Shown here piece by piece: positions 15,031-22,442 of a stretch of 27,394 nt of DNA. This DNA comes from an uncultured Clostridium sp. (GTDB lineage: Bacteria; Bacillota; Clostridia; TANB77; CAG-508). The notes beneath the pieces are model-generated. The model was not told the DNA's origin, made no database searches, and saw only the letters and a program-made list of their open reading frames with translations. Within the stretch, counting starts at the first letter, position 1. The number at the start of each line of letters is the position of its first letter. The position numbers were made by a program, and so were the translations under genes. The stretch spans positions 1-27,394 of the forward strand of contig USDL01000018.1 in assembly GCA_900553365.1 (NCBI GenBank), written 5' to 3'.

Positions 15031-15687
15031 ATGGATAATAATTGTGAAGATTTAAACTTAAGTAAAAAAAAGTTGCAGTATATTGATGTGGATAAACGAG
15101 AAGATTTCCCGCCAGCACCACAGGGAACGAGATATATTCATTTTTATGGAGGAACAAAAAATTATAGAGCATACATAGCACCAGAAGATATTTCGAGAGC
15201 AGATTTTATGGAACAATATCCAGAATATGTGCCAGAACAAAATATACCTATTTATGAAAATAATGGAATAGTGGTTAGAGCAGACCCTAAATATCCGTGC
15301 CCAGGATTTTATATTTTTGGACTAAACAAGACTTATAGAGCGTTTGACATTTTAGATGATATAACTTTTCTTAGATTTTCTTTTATTCTTAAGAAAATAA
15401 AAGAAGGTATGAGAAAGGAATTAGGGTTAAATTATGCACACCTTCTTTCAAATGAGAAATCAGACCCTTTTGTAAATGTGCATTTTTGGTTAGTACCAGT
15501 GGATGGAACAGAATCACCAGATTTATTAGATTTTGATGTGAAAGAATATTTAAAGAGTTTTGAACCAAGCGAACAAATAGAAAAAATACTTTCATATAAT
15601 AACAAATTAAAAGAATATATAAGAAAAATAAACTTAGTAGAGAAGGATAATGAATTAACTAAAAAATTAGAAGAAAATAACAAATAA
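15031..15687 (+). CDS. HIT-superfamily-like protein with a degenerate histidine triad
   Basis: A 218-residue protein that I place only tentatively. Its layout resembles HIT proteins: a beta-rich part with PGFYIFGLNKTYRAFDILDD, an amphipathic helix (ITFLRFSFILKKIKEGMRKELG), then NVHFWLVPV. That last motif aligns with the HIT triad, with the catalytic middle histidine kept (H151) and the outer two replaced by N149 and W153. HIT enzymes cleave or transfer nucleotidyl groups. The C-terminal 50 residues are a charged helix. First gene of the cassette, with promoter at 14968-14996 and AAGGAG before the ATG. It could instead be a non-catalytic binding protein. Confidence 0.5.
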   Translation: MDNNCEDLNLSKKKLQYIDVDKREDFPPAPQGTRYIHFYGGTKNYRAYIAPEDISRADFMEQYPEYVPEQNIPIYENNGIVVRADPKYPCPGFYIFGLNKTYRAFDILDDITFLRFSFILKKIKEGMRKELGLNYAHLLSNEKSDPFVNVHFWLVPVDGTESPDLLDFDVKEYLKSFEPSEQIEKILSYNNKLKEYIRKINLVEKDNELTKKLEENNK

Positions 15688-15744
15688 CATTATTAGAGTA
15701 CCAAAGTTAAGCATTAAAATAAGGCAAAGCTGAGGAGGATAAAG

Positions 15745-16725
15745 ATGCATTTGAATGTTTTTGTAAGTCAAAGTTGCTTTTTACATTGTAAAGGATGTTA
15801 CAGCTTTTCTAGAGAAGAAGAAAAAGGTAAAATAGTGTCTACAGATAATTTAGTAAAATTTTTGGAATTTGCTCATAGTGTCGGAGTAGATAAAATTACT
15901 CTTTGCGGTGGGGATCCACTAACTCGTTCAGATATTATAGATTTACTTGAAAAAATAAAAAAAATAGGCTTCAATATATCATTAGATACAGTTGGAACTT
16001 CAATTCTTAATGATGTGGTTTGCGGAGATAGAGTAATTGCAAAGAAAACAGATGCAAAAAAAATTGCTAATCTTGTTGATACAATTGGCATACCAATTGA
16101 TGGCTCTACTAATGAAATTTTTAGACGTTTTAGACAAACAAATACTGATATAATAAATCAACAAATGAAAATATGTCAAGAACTTCATAGATTTGGTGGA
16201 AATATTTGTATTAATACGGTCGTTCACAAAGGGAACCTAGAAGATGCTTATTCATTAGCAATGTTAATAAAAAATATGGGATTCATAAATAAATGGCAAA
16301 TTTTTCAATATATGCCAATGGGCAAATTTGGACTAAAAAATAGAGAATGTTTTGAAATTAGTGAAAAGGAATTTAAACAATTTCAAACTGAAGTTTTAAA
16401 AATATTTGATAAAGAAAGTGAGAAGGTACAATTTAAAGACTGGAACAAGAGGAAAAATATTTATATGCTAATTGATAATTCTGGCAATGCTTGGATACCT
16501 TCAATGGAAAAAAATGATTTATCTAATAATTCATATAACTTAAATGCAAATACAATAATAGGAAATATTACTCATCCTGAAGATTGGACTAAAATTTGCG
16601 AATATTTAGATGAAACTCATATTGGTAAATTAGAAAACATAACAGAGAAGGATACTAATATAATAACTTTAAGAAGGGGATTAATAAATTTAGTTTCTAA
16701 TAATAACGAATTACAAACAATATAA
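15745..16725 (+). CDS. Radical SAM enzyme, possibly viperin-like
   Basis: A 326-residue enzyme with the CX3CX2C cluster motif at C11, C15 and C18 and the SAM-contact motif GGDP at 55-58. The chain continues with a (beta/alpha) barrel pattern: SLDTVGT, IPIDGS, then INTVVHKGNLED and KWQIFQYMPMG followed by FEISEKEFKQF. The last two blocks resemble the equivalent region of viperins (a radical SAM family that makes antiviral ddh-nucleotides), but I judge this by eye only. There is no C-terminal SPASM cysteine cluster. ATG at 15745 follows GAGGAGG. The nucleotide-type neighbours suggest a nucleotide or related substrate. Confidence 0.75.
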   Translation: MHLNVFVSQSCFLHCKGCYSFSREEEKGKIVSTDNLVKFLEFAHSVGVDKITLCGGDPLTRSDIIDLLEKIKKIGFNISLDTVGTSILNDVVCGDRVIAKKTDAKKIANLVDTIGIPIDGSTNEIFRRFRQTNTDIINQQMKICQELHRFGGNICINTVVHKGNLEDAYSLAMLIKNMGFINKWQIFQYMPMGKFGLKNRECFEISEKEFKQFQTEVLKIFDKESEKVQFKDWNKRKNIYMLIDNSGNAWIPSMEKNDLSNNSYNLNANTIIGNITHPEDWTKICEYLDETHIGKLENITEKDTNIITLRRGLINLVSNNNELQTI

Positions 16726-16752
16726 AAATATGATATAAATGGAGGTTAATAT

Positions 16753-17559
16753 ATGATGAAGAAAATTGTTGCAATAGGTGGAGGCGAAAATGGAAGAATA
16801 TTAGATGATGGCAAGGAATTTCCTTACGAAACAGAAATAATGGACAGAGAAATAATAAGGCTAACAGGCAAGGAAAAACCTAATTTCCTATTTATGGTTC
16901 ACGCACAGGATTCGTTAGAAAGTCAAGAAGAGTATTTTCAAACAATGAAAAGAATTTATGACAAAAAATTTGGTTGTCAGTGTTTGGATTTGAAGAGCAA
17001 TGAGCTAGATAATATGGAGAAAGTAAAAGAAAAAATAGATTGGGCTGATATTATTTATGAAGGTGGAGGGGACACTGAAATAATGCTTGAACTATGGAGA
17101 AATAGTGGGTTCGATGAATTATTATACAATGCTTGGAATGCAGGCAAAGTAATAAGTGGAATTTCTGCTGGTGCTGTTTGTTGGTTTAAATCTTGCGATT
17201 CAGAAAGGGATAATGGCAAGCCTACTAATGTAGAATGCTTAAATTGGTTTAATGCACATCTTACACCACATTGTGAAGAGCATGGAAGATATGAAACAAC
17301 AAAAGAAAACTTAAAGAAAAATAAATTAGTAGGAATTATTCTTTCTGATTGCGCAGCATTAGAAATAATTGACAATCAATACAGAATGCTTGTAAGTGAG
17401 CCTTTATGCCATAATATAAAACAAGCGTATGGAAAAAAAGTGTATTGGATTAATGATGCTGAATATAAGGAAGAGATAATATTACCATCAAAAGAATTCA
17501 AAAATATAGATATTTTATTAAGTAAAAGAAAAGAACGCAATCACGAAGATGAAAGATAA
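16753..17559 (+). CDS. Peptidase S51 (peptidase E)-like protein
   Basis: A 268-residue protein of the class I glutamine amidotransferase-like fold. The nucleophile elbow GISAGAVCW places the catalytic serine at S138; YEGGGDTE (about 102-109) and LTPHCEEHGRY with H173 match family blocks. Peptidase E cleaves Asp-X dipeptides, and cyanophycinases belong to the same family, so the true substrate is open. The length is slightly above E. coli PepE because of a C-terminal tail. ATG at 16753 follows GGAGG and is 27 bases after the radical SAM gene. Confidence 0.8.
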   Translation: MMKKIVAIGGGENGRILDDGKEFPYETEIMDREIIRLTGKEKPNFLFMVHAQDSLESQEEYFQTMKRIYDKKFGCQCLDLKSNELDNMEKVKEKIDWADIIYEGGGDTEIMLELWRNSGFDELLYNAWNAGKVISGISAGAVCWFKSCDSERDNGKPTNVECLNWFNAHLTPHCEEHGRYETTKENLKKNKLVGIILSDCAALEIIDNQYRMLVSEPLCHNIKQAYGKKVYWINDAEYKEEIILPSKEFKNIDILLSKRKERNHEDER

Positions 17560-17599
17560 TATGTGATAAATAAGTTAATAAAAGAAAGAGAGTATATTT

Positions 17600-18202
17600 A
17601 TGGATAATAAAAAAAACATAACGATTGGAATAGATTTAGATGATACAATATCAAGTTCAAATGAAATGTTTATAAAATATGCAAAACTATATAACAAGGA
17701 GAAAAAAATTAATTTTAAAATTGATGAAACACAATGGGATTTAGACAAGTCTTTTGGTTGGAATGACAATAATTATAAAGAATTTTGCAAGCAATATTTA
17801 AGGACATTACTTAATGAAGCTGAAATAAAATATAATGCAGCGGAAAAGATAAACAAATTAAAAAATGAAGGATATAAAATAATAATTATCACATCTCGCA
17901 ATGAAAAAGAATTGAATGATATGTATTCTTTTACAGAAAAATGGCTAAAAAATCATAATATAAATTATGATAAATTAATTATTAATAGTTTGCAGAAAGA
18001 AGAAGAATGCTTAAAAAATAAAGTAAATATATTTATAGATGATAATATGAAAAATTGTATGAATGTATATAAGAAATTACAAATACCTGTATTTTTGTTT
18101 GATGGCTTATATAATACAAATGATAAATATTCAAATATTGAAAGAGTTTATTCTTGGGATGAAATATATTTAAAAATAAAAAATATTGTAGAGGAGAACT
18201 AA
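17600..18202 (+). CDS. HAD-family 5'-nucleotidase-like phosphatase (NT5C type)
   Basis: A 200-residue HAD hydrolase. Motif I is IDLDDT, with D12 the nucleophile and D14 the general acid/base; motif II is ITSR near residue 98; the acidic motif IFIDDN is near 150. Overall length and the DLDDT-then-helix cap resemble cytosolic pyrimidine deoxyribonucleotidases. Substrate is not determined. It lies 40 bases after the S51-like gene and overlaps the spacing of the next gene, whose ribosome binding site GAGGAG is inside its 3' end. Confidence 0.75.
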   Translation: MDNKKNITIGIDLDDTISSSNEMFIKYAKLYNKEKKINFKIDETQWDLDKSFGWNDNNYKEFCKQYLRTLLNEAEIKYNAAEKINKLKNEGYKIIIITSRNEKELNDMYSFTEKWLKNHNINYDKLIINSLQKEEECLKNKVNIFIDDNMKNCMNVYKKLQIPVFLFDGLYNTNDKYSNIERVYSWDEIYLKIKNIVEEN

Positions 18203-18203
18203 T

Positions 18204-19050
18204 ATGCTATATGAAATGAATAAAAAATCAGATGAAAAAGATATAGCTAAATATGGAAAAGCTCAAGGAACAGTATTATTAAAAAAATTATTACCAGATA
18301 TTAGTAGAACCAAAAATTTATTTATCATAGATAGCTATGAAGAATTTAAAAAGATAGAAGATAAACTTCCAGAAGTTTTTTCTCTAAGAGCAGATGCCAA
18401 AACAGGCGAGCAACCAACCTTACGGAGTTGAAGGAAGATTTGCAAGAAAAACAGATGTTGAAGAATATGTAAGGCGTGTAAAAGAGAAAAATCCAAATGG
18501 TGTTGTGGTATGTATAGATACAGAAGAAGGAACTCATGAAAAAATAAAAACAGATGGGGCATTTAATGTATATATGCAATTATATGATAAAGTATTTGTT
18601 GATTATCTTGGCAAAGGCTTTGATATGGGAGCAATTACAAAAGGAAAAGAAATACATGAATCTTGGGTAATAGATTGGAAGGATGTTTTATTTTTAAAGC
18701 CAAGTAATATTAATGAGCAACGAACTTTTTTGATTTCACAAGATGATTATTTGGAATCAGCAAGAAGAAGATTAGCACATTTATTAAATATTGGATATGA
18801 GCCTGAAGAAATTAAAGGTAAAATACCTAAAACATACACTCCAATGTCGCTAACGATTAAAGATATGTTAATTAATGATGTTATTGTTCCTTTATATTTT
18901 CAAAAGAATAAATTAAAAGCAGCTGGATTAAATTCATTTGGGGTTCAAGGTATGATAATAAATAAAGAGCTTTTTCCAATAGAAGTTAATAGAGAAGCAA
19001 GATTTTCAAAAAAAGGATTCTATGATAAAAAAGATGAAACAGAAAGATAA
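18204..19050 (+). pseudogene. Unrecognised cassette protein, frameshifted by a 4-base duplication
   Basis: The frame from ATG 18204 runs through FSLRADAKTGEQP and then stops at 18429-18431. The downstream frame resumes YGVEGRFARKTDVEEYV and continues to 19050. The break is at CAACCAACC (18411-18419), a tandem repeat of four bases. With one copy the protein reads continuously as EQPYGVEGRF for about 280 residues. I do not recognise the family; DYLGKGFDMGAITKGKEIHESW is a conserved-looking block. It could be genuine decay, a switchable repeat or a sequencing error. The start is coupled to the HAD gene stop. Confidence 0.7.
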
Positions 19051-19077
19051 AATTTAAAAGGAAGGAGGAGATTGGTT

Positions 19078-19509
19078 GTGGAAATTATTGTTGGAACAAT
19101 TGTTATAAAAAACAATAAAATTTTAATGGTAAAAGAGGCAAAGGAAAATTGCTATGGGAAATGGGCATTCCCAGCAGGACATTTAGAAGAAAATGAAACA
19201 ATATTTGAAGGTGTAAAAAGAGAAACCAAGGAAGAAACAGGATGTGATATTGAATTAAAACAGGTTTTCCCAATAATCACAAATGGTAAAAATATTATTA
19301 TGATACATATTTTAGCTGATTTAGTTAATGACTCTATACAATATAATAAAGATGAAATCATAGAAACTAAATGGATTGAATTAGAAGAATTAAAGAAAAT
19401 GAAAGATGATGAATTAAGGAGTTGTCCAGTTGTTGATTTTATAGTACAAAATTTAGAAAAGAAAAAACTTTATGAACTTGATATGATTCAAAATTTAACA
19501 AATTTATAA
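19078..19509 (+). CDS. Nudix hydrolase
   Basis: A 143-residue protein whose Nudix box is complete: G34, E40, R48-E49, E52-E53 and G55 (pattern GX5EX7REUXEEXGU). The family hydrolyses nucleoside diphosphates linked to another group. Substrate is unknown. GTG at 19078 is chosen over an in-frame TTG at 19072, because AGGAGG (19063-19068) is only three bases from that TTG but nine from the GTG. Last intact enzyme of the cassette. Confidence 0.88.
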   Translation: MEIIVGTIVIKNNKILMVKEAKENCYGKWAFPAGHLEENETIFEGVKRETKEETGCDIELKQVFPIITNGKNIIMIHILADLVNDSIQYNKDEIIETKWIELEELKKMKDDELRSCPVVDFIVQNLEKKKLYELDMIQNLTNL

Positions 19510-19526
19510 AAAAAGGAAAAATTTTT

Positions 19527-19914
19527 ATGGCTAATAAGATGAATTTAAATGTAGTTGCTGAAACAGATGAAGAAAAAAGAATAGAAGCATTTTTAAATTT
19601 ATTGCATAAAAGTGAAGAAATAAAGAATTTTTTAAATTTAATGGAAGAAGAAGCAAAAAAAAGAGATGTTTTTAAATTTAGATGCAGTACTTGATTTTGG
19701 AAAATTGTTTTATAAATGTGAAAAGGAAAAAGAAATATCTGAAATAAATTTGTCAAGTCAATATACAGAAAAAATAGATGAAAAAATAAAAAACATTTTT
19801 GAAAATCTCTTAGATGAAACAGATGGAAAATTAGTTGATAAAGTGAATAAATCGCTTGAGAAGCTACTTAAATGCCAATATGAAGATTTTATAAATGCAA
19901 TTAAAGATGAATAA
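19527..19914 (+). pseudogene. Small helical protein, probably split by an A8 run
   Basis: A frame from ATG 19527 (MANKMNLNVVAETDEEKRIE) runs to a stop at 19692. A second frame starts at 19666 and runs to 19914 (VLDFGKLFYKCEKEKEISEI). They join smoothly if the A8 run at 19655-19662 had seven As, giving EEEAKKEMFLNLDAVLDFGK and about 128 residues in all. The whole protein is acidic and helical with no recognised domain. Weak ribosome binding site AAAAGG. Two separate small genes are the alternative. Confidence 0.5.
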
Positions 19915-19934
19915 TTAGTATAATATAAAACCAT

Positions 19935-19983
19935 AATAAAAAAATTTATTGTATTTTTAAAAACTACAATAAATTTTTTTATT
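19935..19983. terminator. Large bidirectional terminator-like hairpin
   Basis: 19-bp perfect inverted repeat (19935-19953 with 19965-19983), loop of 11 bases, T and A tracts on the two sides. It closes the + strand cassette and overlaps the end of the minus-strand HTH remnant. Confidence 0.8.
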
Positions 19984-20215
19984 TTTGTTCTACATCATTA
20001 AACATTGGATCATCGAAAAACTCTTTTAAAGTAATATCAAAACCTTCACAAATATGAAGAAGAGTTTTCTAAATTAATATTTTTTTATCTCCTCGCATAA
20101 AAGAACTAAGTGTTGACATTGGAATACCAGTGCTTTTATATAAGCCCCATAAATTAGTTTTATTTAATTTAAGAAAATATTTAATTCGTTTCCTGATTGC
20201 ATCTGCAAATAGCAT
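19979..20215 (-). pseudogene. Small XRE-type DNA-binding protein with an in-frame amber codon
   Basis: From ATG 20215 (minus strand; GGGAGG upstream) it reads 48 residues including TGIPMSTLSSFMRGDKK, the recognition region of a Cro/CI helix-turn-helix. Codon 49 is TAG (20069-20071). The same frame continues KTLLHICEGFDITLKEFFDD to a TAA at 19979, which is the normal C-terminal part of this family. The sequence between is ILI-stop where relatives usually have a KNI-L type segment. A loss of one A in the A7 run plus a gained G would also explain it. Probably a recent loss of function or a sequence error. Confidence 0.7.
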
Positions 20216-20250
20216 ATAATAGCCTCCCGATAAAAGTATAACAAGGATAA

Positions 20251-20373
20251 ATGACAAAATAATACGCTACAAGAGGAAAAGCAAATTATTATGTTACAAG
20301 AGACACAGAAGGTATTTCTAGGGAGGAACTATGTGATTTTTACAATATAGGTAAGATATATAGAAAAGAATAG
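20251..20373 (+). pseudogene. Possible small gene remnant with an early stop
   Basis: ATG at 20251 is followed by a stop TAA at codon 4. After it the same frame is open and protein-like for 36 codons (YATRGKANYYVTRDTEGISR, then EELCDFYNIGKIYRKE) to a TAG at 20371. I do not recognise it. Either the real start lies elsewhere or an early stop has been gained. Listed because the region 20216-20473 is otherwise empty. Confidence 0.3.
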
Positions 20374-20473
20374 AAATATAGAATTAATATTTATTAAAAT
20401 ATGAATGATTTTAAAAAAATTAAGTTAATTGTCCAAGCTGTTAGTGAATAGCTTTTGAATAGAGGGATGCTTT

Positions 20474-20638
20474 ATGAACTTAATTTTAAATTTCCCAAAA
20501 GATGAAAAAAATTTAAAAGAAGGAGTAGCAATATTCAAAGCAATACTTATAAGTAGAAGTATTGATAATTTAGAGGTAGAAGATAATAAAAAACAAAAAA
20601 TAAAGGAAAAATTAATAAAAGAATTAGAAAGAGCTTGA
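20474..20638 (+). CDS. Small protein directly upstream of the recombinase
   Basis: A 54-residue ORF (start MNLILNFPKDEKNLKEGVAI) with AGAGGG before the ATG. It has a short hydrophobic beta-like start and a C-terminal charged helix. No family recognised. Position between the HTH remnant and the recombinase makes it a candidate accessory factor for excision, but this is position-based only. Confidence 0.45.
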   Translation: MNLILNFPKDEKNLKEGVAIFKAILISRSIDNLEVEDNKKQKIKEKLIKELERA

Positions 20639-20674
20639 ATGGAATAAAAAACAGAGTTAGAACACACAAAAAAT

Positions 20675-20696
20675 GGGTCGGTATTAAGACCGACCC
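20675..20696 (+). promoter_or_regulatory. GC-rich hairpin just before the recombinase ribosome binding site
   Basis: GGGTCGGT-ATTAAG-ACCGACCC: a perfect 8-bp stem in very AT-rich DNA, ending two to five bases before AAAAGGAG. It could terminate upstream transcription or limit recombinase translation. A weak SigE-like promoter (GAATAAA at 20642, 14 bp, CACACAAA at 20663) lies just upstream, so the hairpin could be in the leader; that promoter call is tentative. Confidence 0.5.
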
Positions 20697-20710
20697 CAAA
20701 AGGAGAATTT

Positions 20711-22421
20711 ATGAAAATAGTTGCAGTTTATAGCAGAAAATCAAAGCAAACAGATAAGGGAGAATCAATCGAAACACAAATAAATCTATGCAGGGATTAT
20801 ATAAAAAGGATATTTCCAAGTGAAGAAATTAAAATACTTTTATATAATGAGGGCGAAGGGGTTTCAGGTGGTGATTCTGAAAGAAAGAAGTTTAATGAAC
20901 TAATTAGAGATGCTAAAAATAAAAAATATAATGTACTAATATGTTATAGACTAGATAGGGTTACAAGAAGTGTTGCTGATTTTTCTAATTTAATAGAAGA
21001 ATTAAACGATAATAATATTAGCTTTATATCTGTTAAAGAACAATTTGATACTTCTACACCAATGGGAAGAGCTATGATGTATATTGCATCTGTTTTTGCG
21101 CAACTTGAAAGAGAAATTGGTGCAGAGAGAATAAAAGATAATATGAGGGAACTTGCAAAAACAGGCAGATGGCTTGGCGGGACTACACCTACAGGATATG
21201 AATCAGTTGGATTTGAACTTTTAAATATTAAGGAAACAAATGAAAATAATGAGATTGAAAGAAAAACAAAAAAGGCTTATATGCTTAAAGAAATTAACGA
21301 AGAAATGATAATTATTAAAATTATATTTCAAAAATTTTTAGAACTAAAATCTTTAACTGCGTTAGAAACTTTTGCGATTAATAATAATATAAAAACTAAA
21401 AACAAAAAAGAATTTACAAGGTTTACTTTAAAAACAATACTTACAAACCCTGTATATGCAATAAGTGATTTAGATATGTATGAGTATTTTTTAGAAAATG
21501 AAATTGAAGTGTTTTCAAGAAAAGACGAGTTTGATGGAATACATGGAATAATGGCATATAATAAAACATTACAAATTAAGCATAAAGCAAACAAAAGAAA
21601 TGATATGAATGAGTGGATTATAGCTGTTCGGAAAGCATAAAGGGTTTATTACTGGAAAAGATTGGATTAATGTTCAAAAATTATTAAATATTAATAAAGT
21701 AAAAAGTTATAGAAAACCTCAAAAAAACACAGCATTACTTACAGGAATTATAAGATGTAGAGAATGTGGTTCAATTATGAGACCTAGATTACTTACAAAT
21801 AGATTTGATGAAGAAGGAAAACAAAAATATATATACGCATGTACTTTAAAAGAAAAGAGTAGAGGCAAAAAATGCAGAGGTAAAAATATAGATGGCAATA
21901 AATTAGACAAACTATTGCTAGAAGAAATAAAAAAATTAACTGCTCCAAACGAAAAAATATGTGATGAACTAAGGAAAATATCAAGCACAAAAATAGATAT
22001 AGTAAATAAAGATGATGAATACATAGAATTAAAAGCCAGATATGATAAAAATCAAAAAAGCTTAGATAATTTAATCCAAAGAATAAAATATGTTGATATA
22101 GAAATAATAGACGAAATAAATAAAGAGATTAAGAAGATAAAAAAAGAAAATGAAGAACTTGAAAAAAGATTAAGTGAATATAAAAGTCAAGAAAAAGTAA
22201 ATCAATTAGAAATAGACGTATCTAAAATAGTTCTTGAAATAATAGAAAAACATTTTGAAGCATTTGAAACATTAGATATTGTTGAAAAGAAGAATTTACT
22301 TAGACTAATAATAGATAATGTAGTGGGAAATGGTGACACAGTAGAGATAAACCTATTATCACAAAGTTCTAATAATTTTTTTGATACTACTTTGTTGCCA
22401 ATAGGTGAGTATAGAAAATGA
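20711..22421 (+). pseudogene. Large serine recombinase (SpoIVCA-like), one frameshift
   Basis: The skin-excision recombinase by position. Y7-x-R9-x-S11 holds the catalytic serine, followed by IETQINLCRDYI, LDRVTRSVADF, and ERIKDNMRELAKTGRWLGG. The zinc ribbon RCRECGSIMRPRLL and a long coiled coil follow, as in large serine recombinases. The frame from ATG 20711 stops at 21638-21640 (AVRKA). The +1 frame continues GKHKGFITGKDWINVQKLL to TGA 22419-22421. Removing one base at about 21629 (C of CGG) restores AVGKHKG and gives about 569 residues. The stop codon lies in sigK DNA past the crossover point, so the gene's 3' end depends on integration. If real, the frameshift would disable excision. 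Confidence 0.88.
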
Positions 22422-22442
22422 AATATTAATGTATCTAAGGAG
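22391..22442 (+). other. Right recombination junction of the skin-like element
   Basis: Element arm TTTGTTGCCA (22391-22400), ATAGGTGA, then shared core GTATAGAAAA (22409-22418), followed by sigK DNA beginning TGAAATATTAATG. The inferred crossover AA is at 22417-22418. The core plus the next three bases reads AATGA, matching the core I recall for B. subtilis skin. Confidence 0.85.

Larger units (their letters stand above)
12543..22416 (+). mobile_element. Skin-like sigK intervening element (9,874 bp)
   Basis: The element interrupts sigK between codons for E112 and N113. Both ends carry GTATAGAAAA, and recombination restores SigK in frame. It encodes a large serine recombinase at the right end, as skin elements of B. 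subtilis and C. difficile do, plus an M29 peptidase, an XRE regulator, a six-gene enzyme cassette and several small genes. It carries no phage structural genes, so it is much smaller than the 48-kb B. subtilis skin. The boundaries are set by the direct repeat, by sigma-K homology on both sides, and by inverted arm motifs. Several genes in its right half are frameshifted. Confidence 0.93.

Noticed and set aside
20425..20667. 80-codon minus-strand ORF opposite the small gene before the recombinase
   Set aside because: Shadow of the + strand ORF at 20474, which has a ribosome binding site and better residue composition.
12543..22416. Element as an ordinary prophage
   Set aside because: No capsid, portal, terminase, tail, lysis or replication genes are seen; only the recombinase and regulators are phage-like.
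12543..22416. Element as an insertion sequence or transposon
   Set aside because: No transposase and no target-site duplication of the usual type; the direct repeat is the recombination core and the arms fit a serine recombinase site.
12543..22416. sigK interruption as plain pseudogenisation by a random insertion
   Set aside because: The exact in-frame repair, the shared core, the symmetric arms and the same codon position as in B. subtilis argue for a regulated skin element, even though the recombinase frame is now broken.
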